From: an uncultured Amylibacter sp. | GTDB taxonomy: Bacteria; Pseudomonadota; Alphaproteobacteria; Rhodobacterales; Rhodobacteraceae | Assembly: GCA_959347425.1 (NCBI GenBank) | Contig: OY365741.1 | Span: 806,001-870,000 of the forward strand | Direction: 5' to 3' | DNA length: 64,000 bases | Shown here: positions 53,814-63,995 of the stretch, in pieces | Position numbering within the stretch: position 1 is the first letter of the stretch | How the letters are laid out: every line of letters starts with the position of its first letter | Program-made: the position numbers and the translations under genes | Notes under the pieces: generated by a model | Told to the model about the DNA's origin: nothing | The model's database searches: none | What the model saw: the letters and a program-made list of their open reading frames with translations, nothing else

Positions 53814-55127
53814 ATGGCGGGCAAAAACATGAGTGTGGAAAATTTGGCGGGTAAGGCGGGCGACTCGCCCCTTACAATTTTAAAAACTTTCCTTGCCAAA
53901 CAGGATTTGCCGAGTGGTGGCGGTATCGGTATTGCCGTCTCTGGCGGGGGCGATTCTATGGCATTATTGGTGGCATTGGCGGCGCATTGCACGCAAACTA
54001 ACACCCCCCTACACGCCGCCACGGTTCATCATCACTTGCGTAAAGAAGCGGACGATGACATAGTTCTCGTGCAATCGGTTTGCGCCGATTTATCCATTCC
54101 CCACGCTGTTTTATCTTGGCAGGATTGGGACGGGCAGGGCAATTTGCAAGCCCAGGCACGGATGGCTCGGCGGCATTTAATTGCTGAGTGGGCGCGGCGG
54201 TTGGGGCTATCGGCGGTTTTAATCGCCCACACCGCCGATGATGTGATTGAAACCTTTGTGATTCGTTTGGCACGGGGTTCAGGTGTTGATGGACTGGCAA
54301 TGATGCGCGATAGGTTTTCGGCGCAAGGGGTTTTGTGGTTGCGCCCGTTTTTATCTGTTTCACGGCTGGCTTTACGCGATTATTTGCGTGAAAAGGGCGT
54401 GTCTTGGGCAGAGGACAGCACGAATGAGGATGAAATATTTGAGCGGGTTCGCGTGCGCAAAGCCCTGCCTGAATTGGCTAAACTGGGCATAGACCCCGCA
54501 CGGATTTACACAACCGCGCAGGATTTGGCGGGTGCAAGGCAAGCGTTGGATTACCGCGTTCAGCAACTGATGGCGACCCATATTAGCGTTGCGAAAACTG
54601 GCAGTTTGCGGGTCGATTGGCAGGGCTTATCCGCCGAGCCGTTTGATTTCCAAAGACGGGTTTTGATGCAGTGTTTTGGATTTATTGCGGGGGCGGGTTA
54701 TCCGCCACGTGCCACGGCTATGACTGCGTTATTTCAGCATTTAACCGAGGGCAAACGGTCGACTTTGGCAGGGTGTATTGTCGGGTTTGTGGATGGGGTT
54801 ATGGAAATATCACGTGAGCCAAAGGCGATGCCGATTTGTGATATTTCAGGCGAGGCTTTTGTCTATGATAATAATTGGCAGATTAAAATTACGGGCGATG
54901 CGGGGGACATGGTGAGAGATACGGCAGGAATGCAACTACGTCCTTTGGCTGAAACTGGGATTTTGCTCTGTAAAAACTGGCGCGATGCGGGACTTTCCCG
55001 CCAAGCCTTGGCCGCCACACCCGCCCTATGGCAAGGGGATAACCTTATCGCCGCTCCGTTCCTACCCGATGCAGATAACGCGGATAAATCTGTTTTGATT
55101 AACTGCATATTTAGTTGTGAATTATGA
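53814..55127 (+). CDS. tilS: tRNA(Ile)-lysidine synthase
   Basis: TilS changes the wobble cytidine of the tRNA that reads AUA to lysidine. I chose the ATG at 53814, with AGAAGG upstream; the frame runs back to a GTG at 53775 and another ATG lies at 53829. The result is about 437 residues with the PP-loop IAVSGGGDSMALL near residue 34, the HTADDVIETFVIRLARGSG segment, and a C-terminal TilS-type domain (GMQLRPLAETG). Short copies of CATGAGTGTGGAAA occur three times around the start. The stop lies in a heptamer array. ftsH follows after element C. Confidence 0.92.
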   Translation: MAGKNMSVENLAGKAGDSPLTILKTFLAKQDLPSGGGIGIAVSGGGDSMALLVALAAHCTQTNTPLHAATVHHHLRKEADDDIVLVQSVCADLSIPHAVLSWQDWDGQGNLQAQARMARRHLIAEWARRLGLSAVLIAHTADDVIETFVIRLARGSGVDGLAMMRDRFSAQGVLWLRPFLSVSRLALRDYLREKGVSWAEDSTNEDEIFERVRVRKALPELAKLGIDPARIYTTAQDLAGARQALDYRVQQLMATHISVAKTGSLRVDWQGLSAEPFDFQRRVLMQCFGFIAGAGYPPRATAMTALFQHLTEGKRSTLAGCIVGFVDGVMEISREPKAMPICDISGEAFVYDNNWQIKITGDAGDMVRDTAGMQLRPLAETGILLCKNWRDAGLSRQALAATPALWQGDNLIAAPFLPDADNADKSVLINCIFSCEL

Positions 55128-55295
55128 ATGGTGAATGGTGAATTGGGTTTTGCTTTGAGACTTCTTTCCTAAAATAACGAACACCTAGCTATTCAATAAT
55201 TAAAATAACCAAGAATAACTCACCCTAGTTATTTTAGATGACGGATAACGATAATAACCAATAATTCATCATTCATAATTCACAATTCACAATTC
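55118..55295. mobile_element. Full copy (C) of the heptamer-bounded element
   Basis: This copy starts in the tilS stop region with TGAATTA/TGAATGG/TGAATTG heptamers, continues GGGTTTTG, TTCTTTCCTAAAATAAC (55162-55178), AATAACTCACCCTAGTTAT and GATGACGGATAAC, and ends in inverted heptamers at 55295. It matches the complement of copy B and, minus 80 bp, copy A. It contains no open frame of note. The ftsH promoter must lie within or just past it (55296-55379). Confidence 0.65.
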
Positions 55296-55379
55296 AAAAA
55301 ACCAGCCTTGATATTTTGTTAAACATTCGCTATATTCACACTAACCCGACCGCACCCAACTTTAATAAGGAACTCCCCT

Positions 55380-57305
55380 TTGTCCAATAACCGTAAAATC
55401 ATCCTTTATGTCATCGCCTTTTTCCTGCTAATGGGGCTGTTTAATTTATTCAGCAACCGCACGGAGGGCAACACCCAAACGCTGGAATACTCACGCCTTA
55501 TCCAAATGGTTGATGGCGGGGAAATCCAATCCGCCGATATCAGCGGGGAAACCGTCACCACCACCGATACCCAAGGCGTACGCTACACCACGATAAAACC
55601 CGAGGACAACGGCGAGTTGCTCCGCCACATGATAGAGGCAGAAGTCACCGTCACAGGCGAATCGCAAAAAGAGGGTTTTTTGGGCTCCATCCTGCGTTAT
55701 CTTTTGCCGTTCATTCTGCTGATTGGCATTTGGATATTCCTAATGAACCGTATGCAAGGCGGGGGCGGTGGGGCTATGTCCTTTGGCAAATCAAAGGCAC
55801 GGTTGTTAAACCAAAACGAAGACCGCAAAACCTTTGACGATGTCGCGGGGATTGATGAGGCTAAAGAAGAACTGCAAGAAATCGTGGATTTCCTGCGTGA
55901 CCCGAATAAATTCTCTCGCCTAGGCGGGCAAATCCCCAAAGGTGCCCTGCTGATTGGCCCCCCTGGGACGGGCAAAACCCTGCTGGCACGGGCAATCGCG
56001 GGCGAAGCAGGTGTGCCGTTTTTCACCATTTCAGGCTCTGACTTCGTGGAAATGTTTGTCGGTGTGGGTGCCAGTCGCGTCCGCGATATGTTTGAACAGG
56101 CCAAGAAAAACGCGCCCTGTATTGTTTTTATTGATGAAATAGACGCGGTCGGTCGCCATCGCGGTGCTGGTCATGGCGGTGGCAATGACGAACGCGAACA
56201 AACCCTAAACCAATTGCTGGTTGAGATGGACGGCTTTTCCACCAACGAGGGTGTGATTTTGCTGGCGGCAACGAATCGCCCCGATGTGCTTGATCCCGCG
56301 TTAAAACGTCCGGGCAGGTTTGATCGCCAAGTCCATGTGCCGAACCCCGATATCAAAGGGCGAGAGAAGATTTTAAAAGTGCATGCCCGCAAAACCCCGC
56401 TTGCCCCGAATGTGGATTTGCGGATTATCGCGCGGGGTACGCCCGGATTTACTGGCGCGGATTTGGCGAATTTGGTGAATGAAGCCGCCCTGACCGCCGC
56501 CCGTGGTGGCAAAAACGCACTGACTATGGATGATTTTGAATTCGCCAAGGATAAAATTATGATGGGGGCAGAGCGGCGATCTATGGTACGCACCCGCGAA
56601 CAGTTGGAAAAAACCGCGTATCACGAGGCGGGGCATGCGATTGTCGGCATGACTTTGGAGGAATGCGATCCCGTTTATAAAGCCACGATTATAGCCCGTG
56701 GTGGTGCGCTGGGCATGGTCATGGCCTTGCCAGAAAACGACCAGCTTAACATGCACAAACGCCAGTGCGAGCATCGTATTGCCATGACTATGGCGGGTAA
56801 AGCGGCGGAGATTATCAAGTACGGGGCGGAAAATGTCACTAATGGGCCTTCGGGCGATATTCAGCAGGCTTCGGCTTTGGCGCGGGCGATGGTGATGCGT
56901 TGGGGGATGTCGGATAAGGTGGGCGATATTGATTATCAGGCCGCGCACGAGGGGTATAGCGGCAGTAATGTCGGCGGGTTTTCTATATCCGCCACGACTA
57001 AGGAATTGATTGAAACTGAGGTGAAAACGATTATTGACACGGGCTATCAAACCGCGGTGAAGATTATTAAAAAGCGTAAGGCGGATTTTGAGCGGTTGGC
57101 AAAGGGGTTATTAGAGTATGAAACTTTAACGGGGGATGAGCTGCAAAAAGTGATTGATGGCAAGCCGTTGGATATGGATGATGATCCTGATGGTGGCTCT
57201 GCGCCGTCGTTATCGGCGATTCCTAAGACGGCGAAAAAGGTTAAGCCGAAAGCCAAGCCCACTGGTGGCAAGGGTTCGGGGTTAAAACCGAAACCGACGG
57301 GTTAG
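55380..57305 (+). CDS. ftsH: ATP-dependent zinc metalloprotease FtsH
   Basis: FtsH is a membrane-bound AAA+ protease that degrades misfolded membrane proteins and regulators. The 641-residue protein starts with a TTG codon (AAGGA is 9 bases upstream). Two membrane segments flank a small periplasmic part (about 7-24 and 102-122). The AAA+ module has Walker A GPPGTGKT and Walker [13 protein letters not shown], with the SRH region [19 protein letters not shown]. The zinc-protease motif is HEAGH. The tail is lysine/proline-rich. The TAG stop lies in a heptamer array. Confidence 0.97.
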   Translation: MSNNRKIILYVIAFFLLMGLFNLFSNRTEGNTQTLEYSRLIQMVDGGEIQSADISGETVTTTDTQGVRYTTIKPEDNGELLRHMIEAEVTVTGESQKEGFLGSILRYLLPFILLIGIWIFLMNRMQGGGGGAMSFGKSKARLLNQNEDRKTFDDVAGIDEAKEELQEIVDFLRDPNKFSRLGGQIPKGALLIGPPGTGKTLLARAIAGEAGVPFFTISGSDFVEMFVGVGASRVRDMFEQAKKNAPCIVFIDEIDAVGRHRGAGHGGGNDEREQTLNQLLVEMDGFSTNEGVILLAATNRPDVLDPALKRPGRFDRQVHVPNPDIKGREKILKVHARKTPLAPNVDLRIIARGTPGFTGADLANLVNEAALTAARGGKNALTMDDFEFAKDKIMMGAERRSMVRTREQLEKTAYHEAGHAIVGMTLEECDPVYKATIIARGGALGMVMALPENDQLNMHKRQCEHRIAMTMAGKAAEIIKYGAENVTNGPSGDIQQASALARAMVMRWGMSDKVGDIDYQAAHEGYSGSNVGGFSISATTKELIETEVKTIIDTGYQTAVKIIKKRKADFERLAKGLLEYETLTGDELQKVIDGKPLDMDDDPDGGSAPSLSAIPKTAKKVKPKAKPTGGKGSGLKPKPTG

Positions 57306-57735
57306 TTGTTAGTTGTTAGTTATTAGTTATTAGTTTTTTAGCCCTTCGGGTCTGCGTCATCCCTTTGGGATGCCACCACGGGGTGCGCCCGCACCCTTGA
57401 GGGCAAGCCCTCTTCGGGGCTGGCGCACCCAAGCCTGTCTTTGCATCTAGGCACAGCCTAAATAAATTTAGAAATAGCCTATCACCACTTCCCAAGTATT
57501 CTTTGCAAATAATCCAATCTAACGTCTTGTTATTCCAGATAGTAATTTTATAGAATCACTATCGTCTTGAAACCAAAGGGCTTTTGGCATGCCCCCACGA
57601 AGTGGGGGCTACGCACAAAAGACCACGCTGGTCGGTATCGCGCAAGCGATTACGAAGACCCGAAGGGCATCATTCATCATTCATCATTCACAATTCACAA
57701 TTCATCACTAATCACTAATCACTAATCACTAAAAA
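57306..57735. mobile_element. MITE-like element with 20-bp terminal inverted repeats and heptamer arms, copy 3
   Basis: Heptamers (TTAGTTG, TTAGTTA) run on from the ftsH stop to 57337. The element proper is 57341-57668, bounded by GCCCTTCGGGTCTGCGTCAT (57341-57360) and its imperfect inverse (57649-57668). About 120 bp on its right side match copy 1 in opposite orientation. TCATCAT, TCACAAT and CTAATCA heptamers follow to 57733. The rest up to 57822 shows only a likely promoter region for the small lipoprotein gene. Confidence 0.6.
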
Positions 57736-57822
57736 CTCACTTGAACTTTCCCCCGTTTCATCATATCATCCCTAAACAGGTGCATCCACCGCACCCTAAC
57801 ACCGCAAAAAGGGAACATCGCT

Positions 57823-58092
57823 ATGACCACAAAAACCCTCGCCTCCGCCCTCATAATAACGGCATTAACAGCCTGCACGATTGAACCGCCCGAACAAACC
57901 ATGGCGCGTTTCATTGAACAATGCGCGATTTACGGCTACGCCGAAAACACCCCCGAAATCACGCTTTGCGCCGAAAACGAACGCCGTTTGGAATATAAAG
58001 AAACGCTCGACCGCCTAAATGCACTGTCTCACACCAGAATAAACACAACCTGCGCGACCATCGGCAATACCGCAGACTGCGCTGGGTTTTAA
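57823..58092 (+). CDS. Small lipoprotein, unknown function
   Basis: This is an 89-residue protein with a signal segment and lipobox LTAC (lipidated Cys18). The mature part has four more cysteines (QCAIYG, TLCAEN, TTCATIGNTADCAGF) that could form disulfides, as in other small periplasmic lipoproteins. The ATG at 57823 has no strong ribosome binding site beyond GGGAAC. It is not recognised as a named family. It stands alone between the repeat block and fhs. Confidence 0.65.
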   Translation: MTTKTLASALIITALTACTIEPPEQTMARFIEQCAIYGYAENTPEITLCAENERRLEYKETLDRLNALSHTRINTTCATIGNTADCAGF

Positions 58093-58241
58093 TCCACAGC
58101 CCAATCTTATCTATCCTTTTTTAACGATTCATTAACAAAATGGGTCGGTTTCCCACTGGCAAAATCGCAAAAAATCCATATAATGCGCCCGAGTGCTCCG
58201 TTAAAAAGCATAACCCCAAAATGAACACAAAAGGAAACAAT

Positions 58242-59918
58242 ATGACCCACAAAACCGACATCCAAATCGCTCGCGAAGCCAATAAAATCCCTATTCAAGA
58301 GGTTGGCGCGAAACTGAACATCCCCACCGAGCACCTTTTGCCCTTTGGCCATGATAAGGCGAAAGTCAGTGCGGAATTCATCAAAGCCCAAAAAACTAAA
58401 AAAGACGGCCGTTTGATTCTGGTCACCGCGATTAACCCAACCCCCGCGGGTGAGGGTAAAACGACCACGACAGTGGGGCTTGCCGATGGGCTGAACGCGC
58501 TGGGGCATAACGCCGCGATTTGCATCCGTGAAGCCTCGCTTGGCCCGTGTTTCGGGATGAAAGGCGGGGCGGCTGGCGGTGGCTATGCCCAAGTTGTCCC
58601 GATGGAGGATATGAACCTGCATTTCACTGGCGATTTTCACGCCATCACCTCGGCCCACAACCTGCTGGCGGCGATGATTGATAACCATATTTATTGGGGG
58701 AATGATTTGAAAATAGACCAACGCCGCGTCGTTTGGCGGCGTGTTGTTGATATGAATGACCGTGCTTTGCGCGATATCGTGACCTCGCTTGGCGGGGTGA
58801 CGAACGGCTTTCCGCGGCAGTCTGGGTTTGATATTACCGTAGCCTCTGAAATCATGGCGATTTTGTGCCTTGCCAACGATATTACCGATTTAGAAAAACG
58901 GCTGGGTGATATTATCGTAGCCTATCGGCGCGACCGTAGTCCGGTTTATTGCCGTGATATAAAGGCGGACGGCGCAATGACGGTTCTGCTGGAACAGGCT
59001 ATGCAGCCCAATCTGGTGCAGACCTTGGAAAACAACCCCGCCTTTGTTCATGGCGGACCTTTTGCCAATATCGCCCACGGTTGTAATTCCGTTATTGCCA
59101 CGAAAACCGCCCTGAAACTGGCGGATTATGTGGTGACGGAGGCTGGATTTGGCGCGGATTTGGGGGCAGAAAAATTCCTGAATATCAAATGCCGTAAGGC
59201 AGGGCTCAGCCCCAGCGTGGTTGTTTTGGTCGCCACGATTCGCGCGATGAAAATGAATGGCGGGGTGGCAAAGGCCGACCTTGCCCCCGAAAATGTCGCG
59301 GCGGTAAAGGAAGGCTGTTCTAATTTGGGTCGTCATATTGAAAACCTGAAACTATTCGGCGTGCCTGTTATTGTCGCGATTAACCACTTTGTCACCGACA
59401 CGGATGCCGAGGTGAAGGCGATTCAAGACTACGCCAAAACCCAAGGGGTGGAGGCTGTTTTGTCCAAACATTGGGAGCATGGGTCAAAAGGCTCTGCCGA
59501 TTTGGCAAAGAAAGTCGCCCATATTGCCGATTCGGATATCGCCAATTTTTCCCCGATTTACCCTGATGAAATGCCTTTGACGCAAAAGATTGAAACCGTG
59601 GCAAAACGGATTTATCGGGCGGACGAAGTTTTGATGGATTCCAAAATCCGCGACCAATTAAAGCAATGGGAAGACCAAGGTTTCGGTCATCTGCCTGTTT
59701 GTATGGCGAAAACTCAGTATTCTTTCACCACCGACCCGAACCGCCGTGGTGCGCCAACGGGGCATAGCCTGCCCGTGCGCGAAGTCCGCCTGTCCGCAGG
59801 TGCGGGTTTTATCGTGGTGATTTGTGGTGAGATTATGACAATGCCTGGCTTGCCCCGCGTACCGTCGGCAGAGGCGATTTGCATTAACAAAGACGGTGTC
59901 ATTGACGGGTTGTTTTAG
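58242..59918 (+). CDS. fhs: Formate-tetrahydrofolate ligase
   Basis: Fhs joins formate to tetrahydrofolate with ATP, feeding one-carbon metabolism. I took the ATG at 58242: AAAGGAAA precedes it and the protein then starts [18 protein letters not shown], the usual N-terminus, for 558 residues. The ATP loop is [14 protein letters not shown], and further motifs are [22 protein letters not shown] and [13 protein letters not shown]. folD follows directly after the stop, so the two act in sequence from one transcript. Marine bacteria often use this pair with demethylation or formate-yielding pathways. Confidence 0.95.
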   Translation: MTHKTDIQIAREANKIPIQEVGAKLNIPTEHLLPFGHDKAKVSAEFIKAQKTKKDGRLILVTAINPTPAGEGKTTTTVGLADGLNALGHNAAICIREASLGPCFGMKGGAAGGGYAQVVPMEDMNLHFTGDFHAITSAHNLLAAMIDNHIYWGNDLKIDQRRVVWRRVVDMNDRALRDIVTSLGGVTNGFPRQSGFDITVASEIMAILCLANDITDLEKRLGDIIVAYRRDRSPVYCRDIKADGAMTVLLEQAMQPNLVQTLENNPAFVHGGPFANIAHGCNSVIATKTALKLADYVVTEAGFGADLGAEKFLNIKCRKAGLSPSVVVLVATIRAMKMNGGVAKADLAPENVAAVKEGCSNLGRHIENLKLFGVPVIVAINHFVTDTDAEVKAIQDYAKTQGVEAVLSKHWEHGSKGSADLAKKVAHIADSDIANFSPIYPDEMPLTQKIETVAKRIYRADEVLMDSKIRDQLKQWEDQGFGHLPVCMAKTQYSFTTDPNRRGAPTGHSLPVREVRLSAGAGFIVVICGEIMTMPGLPRVPSAEAICINKDGVIDGLF

Positions 59919-60824
59919 ATGTCCAATGATGCGATAATAATTGACGGCAAAGCCTTTGCCGCCACCGTGCGTGAAAAGGTCAAAGCCTATGTGACGCAGA
60001 TTATCGTGGATGGCGGTGCGACCCCAGGATTGGCGGTTGTTTTGGTTGGCGAAGACCCTGCCTCGGCCGTTTATGTTCGCAATAAACACGCCGCGACGGT
60101 TGAAGTTGGGATGAACAGTTTTGAACATAAACTACCCGTGGATACCTCTGAGTCCGATTTGCTTGCGTTAATAAATCAGTTAAACAATGACCCTGCCGTG
60201 CATGGGATTTTGTGCCAGTTGCCCCTGCCAAAGCACCTGAACGAAGACCTTGTTATCAACGCCATTGCCCCGCATAAGGATGTTGATGGCTTTCATATTT
60301 CCAATGTTGGAATGCTGGCAACTGGGCAGAAATCCATGGTGCCTTGCACGCCTTTGGGCTGTTTGATGATGCTGCGCGATCATTACGGCGATTTGTCGGG
60401 CTTGAATGCTGTGGTTGTCGGGCGTTCCAATATAGTCGGCAAGCCGATGGCAAACCTGTTATTGCGCGATAGTTGCACGGTGACAATCGCCCATAGCCGC
60501 ACGAAAGATATTGAAAAAATCACCCGCGCCGCCGATATTGTGGTGGCCGCTGTCGGGCGGGCGCAGATGATTAACGCCGATTGGATTGGCGCGGGTGCAA
60601 CCGTCATTGATGTTGGCATTAACCGTATTCCGCATCCCGAAAAGGACGGTAAATTTATGCTGGTTGGCGATGTTGATTTTGCCTCTGCTGGGAAAAATGC
60701 GGGCGCGATTACTCCCGTGCCGGGCGGGGTTGGGCCAATGACGATAGCCTGTTTGCTGTCCAATACCCTCACCGCGTTTTGCCGTGCATCGGGGCTGGAT
60801 GACCCCAAGGGATTGACCGCCTAA
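59919..60824 (+). CDS. folD: Methylenetetrahydrofolate dehydrogenase / methenyltetrahydrofolate cyclohydrolase
   Basis: FolD interconverts 10-formyl-, methenyl- and methylene-tetrahydrofolate with NADP. The 301-residue protein has signatures [20 protein letters not shown] (with the catalytic lysine), the stretch from [10 protein letters not shown] to PHKDVDGFH, and [17 protein letters not shown], plus [16 protein letters not shown] at the C-terminus. The ATG directly follows the fhs stop, so translation is coupled. Confidence 0.96.
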   Translation: MSNDAIIIDGKAFAATVREKVKAYVTQIIVDGGATPGLAVVLVGEDPASAVYVRNKHAATVEVGMNSFEHKLPVDTSESDLLALINQLNNDPAVHGILCQLPLPKHLNEDLVINAIAPHKDVDGFHISNVGMLATGQKSMVPCTPLGCLMMLRDHYGDLSGLNAVVVGRSNIVGKPMANLLLRDSCTVTIAHSRTKDIEKITRAADIVVAAVGRAQMINADWIGAGATVIDVGINRIPHPEKDGKFMLVGDVDFASAGKNAGAITPVPGGVGPMTIACLLSNTLTAFCRASGLDDPKGLTA

Positions 60825-60866
60825 ACCCGCTTGCATTTTTGTGGCGTTTGGGGTTAGAGTGTCGTT

Positions 60867-62222
60867 ATGGATTTTTTTACTATCATTTTTATTGCTTTAG
60901 GTGTTGGCATAGCTGGCACAGGTTTTGGGTTTTTTCTAGCGAGAGGACGCAAGACGAGTGCTGGTGCGGATACGGGTGCGGATGAGCAAAAAACTATCCT
61001 AGAAACGCAAAACAATGAACTTAAAACCCAACTTACAGAAGCAAAAAATCGCGCCGATAAACTGCAAGAAAATCTATCAATAACCCAGCAGCAAAACGCC
61101 CGATTAACCGCCGATAAAACCCACGCAGAAACGCAACTGGTAGAGCATAAAAACAATGTCGCCCAAATGGGTGTGCAGTTTGAAAATGTTGCAAATAAAA
61201 TATTGGACGAGAAAAATAAAAAATTTAACGAGCAATCGCAAAAAGATATTACCAATCTTTTGACCCCGTTCAAAGACCAATTCCAGCAATTCCAAACCGT
61301 GGTGAAAGATTCTTTCGGCACGCAAGCGAAAGAACAATTCGCCCTGAAAGAAGAAATAAAACGCGTGGTAGAGGTGCATGAGAGCATGACCTTACAAACT
61401 CGCGGATTGACCGATGCGCTGAAGGGCGATTCGAAAACCCAAGGCAATTGGGGCGAAGTCATGTTGGAAAAAATCCTTGATGATTCGGGCTTGCGCAAGG
61501 GGCAGGATTATATCGTGCAAGGCGCGGGTATGGGATTAAAAGAATCTGAAACGGGCAAATCCCAACGTCCCGATGTTGTGATTCATCTGCCCGATAATAA
61601 ACATGTGATTATTGATTCAAAGGTTTCGCTAACGCATTATGAGGGTTTTTGTTCGGCGGAAACCGCGGAAGAAAAATCCCAATATCTGGCGCAGTTTTTG
61701 CGCTCTGTCAAAAAGCATGTCACCGATTTACAAGACCGCGGTTATGAACATATTGATAAACTGGAATCGCCTGATTTTGTCTTGATGTTTATGCCGATAG
61801 AGGGTGCTTACGCCCTTGCTGTGCAGAGCGATACGGAGCTTCATCGCTATGCGTGGGATAAGAAAATCGTCATCGTTTGTCCCTCCACTTTGTTTGCGAC
61901 TTTGAAAACCATTGCCTCTATTTGGCGGTTGGAATTGCAGAATAAACACGCGGTGGAAATCGCCCGACAAGGGGGCGAATTATACGATAAAGTCGTGGGG
62001 TTTATCGAGGATATGGACGCGATTGGCAACCAGCTTGGCAAGGTGCAAAAGACCTATGACGGCGCGATGAATAAATTATCCACGGGGCGGGGGAATATAA
62101 TTGGCAAGACGGAAAAATTAAAAACCCTTGGGGCGAAGGCAAAGAAATCTATGCCAACAGAATTTTTAAATGATGAAAATGGAGCGGTGGCGGACTTACC
62201 ACAACCCGACCCCGAACATTAA
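60867..62222 (+). CDS. rmuC: DNA recombination protein RmuC homologue
   Basis: RmuC is a membrane-anchored coiled-coil protein with a nuclease-like domain that limits rearrangements at inverted repeats in E. coli. It has 451 residues: one N-terminal membrane segment (3-27), a coiled coil about 45-200, and the RmuC domain from about 190 (SKTQGNWGEVMLEKILDDSGL, RPDVVIHLPDNKHVIIDSKVSL, FMPIEGAYALA). It is notable here because the window is full of inverted repeats. It converges with mlaF. Confidence 0.92.
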   Translation: MDFFTIIFIALGVGIAGTGFGFFLARGRKTSAGADTGADEQKTILETQNNELKTQLTEAKNRADKLQENLSITQQQNARLTADKTHAETQLVEHKNNVAQMGVQFENVANKILDEKNKKFNEQSQKDITNLLTPFKDQFQQFQTVVKDSFGTQAKEQFALKEEIKRVVEVHESMTLQTRGLTDALKGDSKTQGNWGEVMLEKILDDSGLRKGQDYIVQGAGMGLKESETGKSQRPDVVIHLPDNKHVIIDSKVSLTHYEGFCSAETAEEKSQYLAQFLRSVKKHVTDLQDRGYEHIDKLESPDFVLMFMPIEGAYALAVQSDTELHRYAWDKKIVIVCPSTLFATLKTIASIWRLELQNKHAVEIARQGGELYDKVVGFIEDMDAIGNQLGKVQKTYDGAMNKLSTGRGNIIGKTEKLKTLGAKAKKSMPTEFLNDENGAVADLPQPDPEH

Positions 62223-62237
62223 ACTATTTTTTTTGAC

Positions 62238-62255
62238 GGGCAGGTTCAACTGCCC
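62238..62255. repeat. 18-bp palindrome GGGCAGGTTCAACTGCCC
   Basis: This is an exact copy of the palindrome at 6609-6626 and, read on the other strand, at 50395-50412. It fills most of the 33-base gap between the convergent rmuC and mlaF genes. It has no T-run after the stem on either strand, so it is not a standard terminator. Confidence 0.6.
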
Positions 62256-63002
62256 TTATCTAACAGATTCTATCGGCCCATCAGCCGAGCCCGATAAAAA
62301 TTGTTCCAAATGCGCACTGCCAGAATTTTCCAAATCGGCAACACCGCCGCTCCACTGCACAGCCCCCGCGTGAAGCATCGTCACCGAATCGGCAATCATG
62401 CGAACCGAGGACATATCGTGGGTGATGGTTATCGCGGTCACGCCCAGCTCTGTCACCAATTCGCGAATCAATTTATTTATCACGCCAGACATAATCGGGT
62501 CTAACCCCGTTGTCGGCTCGTCAAAAAATATAATCTTTGGCTCTGCCGTAATCGCCCGCGCCAAGCCAACACGTTTTTGCATACCGCCCGATAATTCGGC
62601 GGGATACATATCGGCAACCTCTGCTCGCAACCCCACACGGCGTAGTTTTTCTATGGCAATATCTTTTGCCTCCGCCCGCGATTTTTTCCCCGCACCAGAC
62701 AGCAGGCGAAACGCCACATTTTCCCAAACCAGCATGCTATCAAACAATGCACCACCCTGAAACAACATGCCGAATTGCGCCAAAAACGCATCGCGAGAGC
62801 CTCGCAAAACATCCGTGCCATTAACCAAAATCCGCCCTTGTTCGGGCTGTATCAATCCCAAAATACATTTTAATAAAACCGATTTACCAGTGCCAGAGCC
62901 ACCGATGACAACGTGGCTTTCGCCCGTGGCAATCGATATATTAATCCCGCGCAAAACCGCGTTCGCGCCAAAAGATTTAGAGAGGTTTTCAATCTGTATC
63001 AT
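62256..63002 (-). CDS. mlaF: MlaF-type ABC ATPase for phospholipid transport
   Basis: This is the ATPase of the Mla/MCE system, which moves phospholipids between the outer and inner membranes. The 248-residue protein has Walker A GGSGTGKSVLL, signature LSGGMQKRVGLARAI and Walker B IIFFDEPTTGLDP. It starts 9 bases after the stop of the permease gene mlaE. The MCE-domain binding protein (MlaD) is not in the window. An opine/toluene-tolerance-type MCE system is an alternative. Confidence 0.9.
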   Translation of the reverse strand: MIQIENLSKSFGANAVLRGINISIATGESHVVIGGSGTGKSVLLKCILGLIQPEQGRILVNGTDVLRGSRDAFLAQFGMLFQGGALFDSMLVWENVAFRLLSGAGKKSRAEAKDIAIEKLRRVGLRAEVADMYPAELSGGMQKRVGLARAITAEPKIIFFDEPTTGLDPIMSGVINKLIRELVTELGVTAITITHDMSSVRMIADSVTMLHAGAVQWSGGVADLENSGSAHLEQFLSGSADGPIESVR

Positions 63003-63011
63003 CGCCCGCCC

Positions 63012-63794
63012 CTAGTTAAAAAACAAATCGGTCAATATATAATTGACGGTTAAAATCATAATGGACGCGCCGACAACCGCACTGATAGTCGCACGCCCCA
63101 CCCCCTGCGCTCCACGCCCAGAATGATAGCCATGATAGCACCCCATCAGCGCGATAATAAAGCCAAACACGGCCGCTTTTACCAGCCCAGATATAACGTC
63201 AGAGGGTTCTAAAAAATCAAAAGTATTTTTTAAATACGTCGCTTCATTAAATCCCAGCCGCCTTGTGCCGACCAAAAACCCGCCCATAATTCCGATAATA
63301 TCACCGATAAAAACCAGCACGGGTAAAGACAAAGTCGCCGCCAGTAACCTCGGTGCGACAAGGTATTTAAACGGATTGGTGGATAGGGTTGTCAGCGCGT
63401 CAATCTGTTCGGTCACACGCATTGTTCCCAGCTCTGCCGCGATGGATGAGGACACGCGCCCCGCCACCATCAGCCCGCCAAGCACAGGGCCAAGTTCGCG
63501 CATCATGCCAATGGCAACGATGGACGGCACAACCGATTCGGCATTAAACCGCGCCCCGCCCGCGTAGATTTGCAACGCCAGTGCAGCCCCTGTAAAGAAC
63601 GCGGTAAGGCCCACGACAGGCAGGCTAAAAAACCCGATTTGCAACAGTTGCTGGGTAAAAGCACGCGGATAAAACGGCGGTAAAATAATATGCACCACCC
63701 CGCGACACATGAATAAAAATATCGCACCAATCGTGTGAAACAGCGATAAAACAGAACGCCCGATAGAGCCAAAAGTATTTAATATAAAAATCAT
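63012..63794 (-). CDS. mlaE: MlaE-type ABC permease for phospholipid transport
   Basis: This inner-membrane permease of the Mla/MCE family has 260 residues and about five membrane segments. Family signatures are AIGMMRELGPVLGGLMVAGRVSSSIAAELGTMRVTEQIDAL (near 94-134) and the later NPFKYLVAPRLLAATLSLPVLVFIGDIIGIMGG. It forms a unit with mlaF downstream. A small basic ORF lies just upstream. Confidence 0.92.
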   Translation of the reverse strand: MIFILNTFGSIGRSVLSLFHTIGAIFLFMCRGVVHIILPPFYPRAFTQQLLQIGFFSLPVVGLTAFFTGAALALQIYAGGARFNAESVVPSIVAIGMMRELGPVLGGLMVAGRVSSSIAAELGTMRVTEQIDALTTLSTNPFKYLVAPRLLAATLSLPVLVFIGDIIGIMGGFLVGTRRLGFNEATYLKNTFDFLEPSDVISGLVKAAVFGFIIALMGCYHGYHSGRGAQGVGRATISAVVGASIMILTVNYILTDLFFN

Positions 63795-63803
63795 TTTATC
63801 AGG

Positions 63804-63995
63804 TCACGTTTTTTTAGAAAGTCTTGCCCGTCGCAGTTTCGCCAGTCTTTTGCGATTCAAAATTTTAACAAAACCAACTAGGCGATTTATTTTTCTTTTA
63901 TATTTGCTATCTACCATTTCTTGGATAATCTTTCGTAGCAGGTCTTCGCGGACTTTACGATGGTCTTCTTCGCTGGTTTGTGGTGGAGTTGCCAC
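63804..63995 (-). CDS. Small basic protein, possibly cut by the window edge
   Basis: This is an open frame of 63 residues from a GTG at 63995, rich in K and R (about one third), with segments KVREDLLRKIIQEMVDSKYKRKINRLV and a terminal RLAKLRRARLSKK. The frame is still open towards the edge at 64000, and AAAAGG abuts the GTG too closely to be a normal ribosome binding site, so the true start may lie outside the window. The stop is 9 bases before mlaE. No family recognised. Confidence 0.4.
   Translation of the reverse strand: MATPPQTSEEDHRKVREDLLRKIIQEMVDSKYKRKINRLVGFVKILNRKRLAKLRRARLSKKT

Noticed and set aside
62223..62255. Intrinsic terminator between rmuC and mlaF
   Set aside because: The palindrome has T residues before it on the plus strand and A residues after it on the minus strand, so no T-run follows the stem in either direction.
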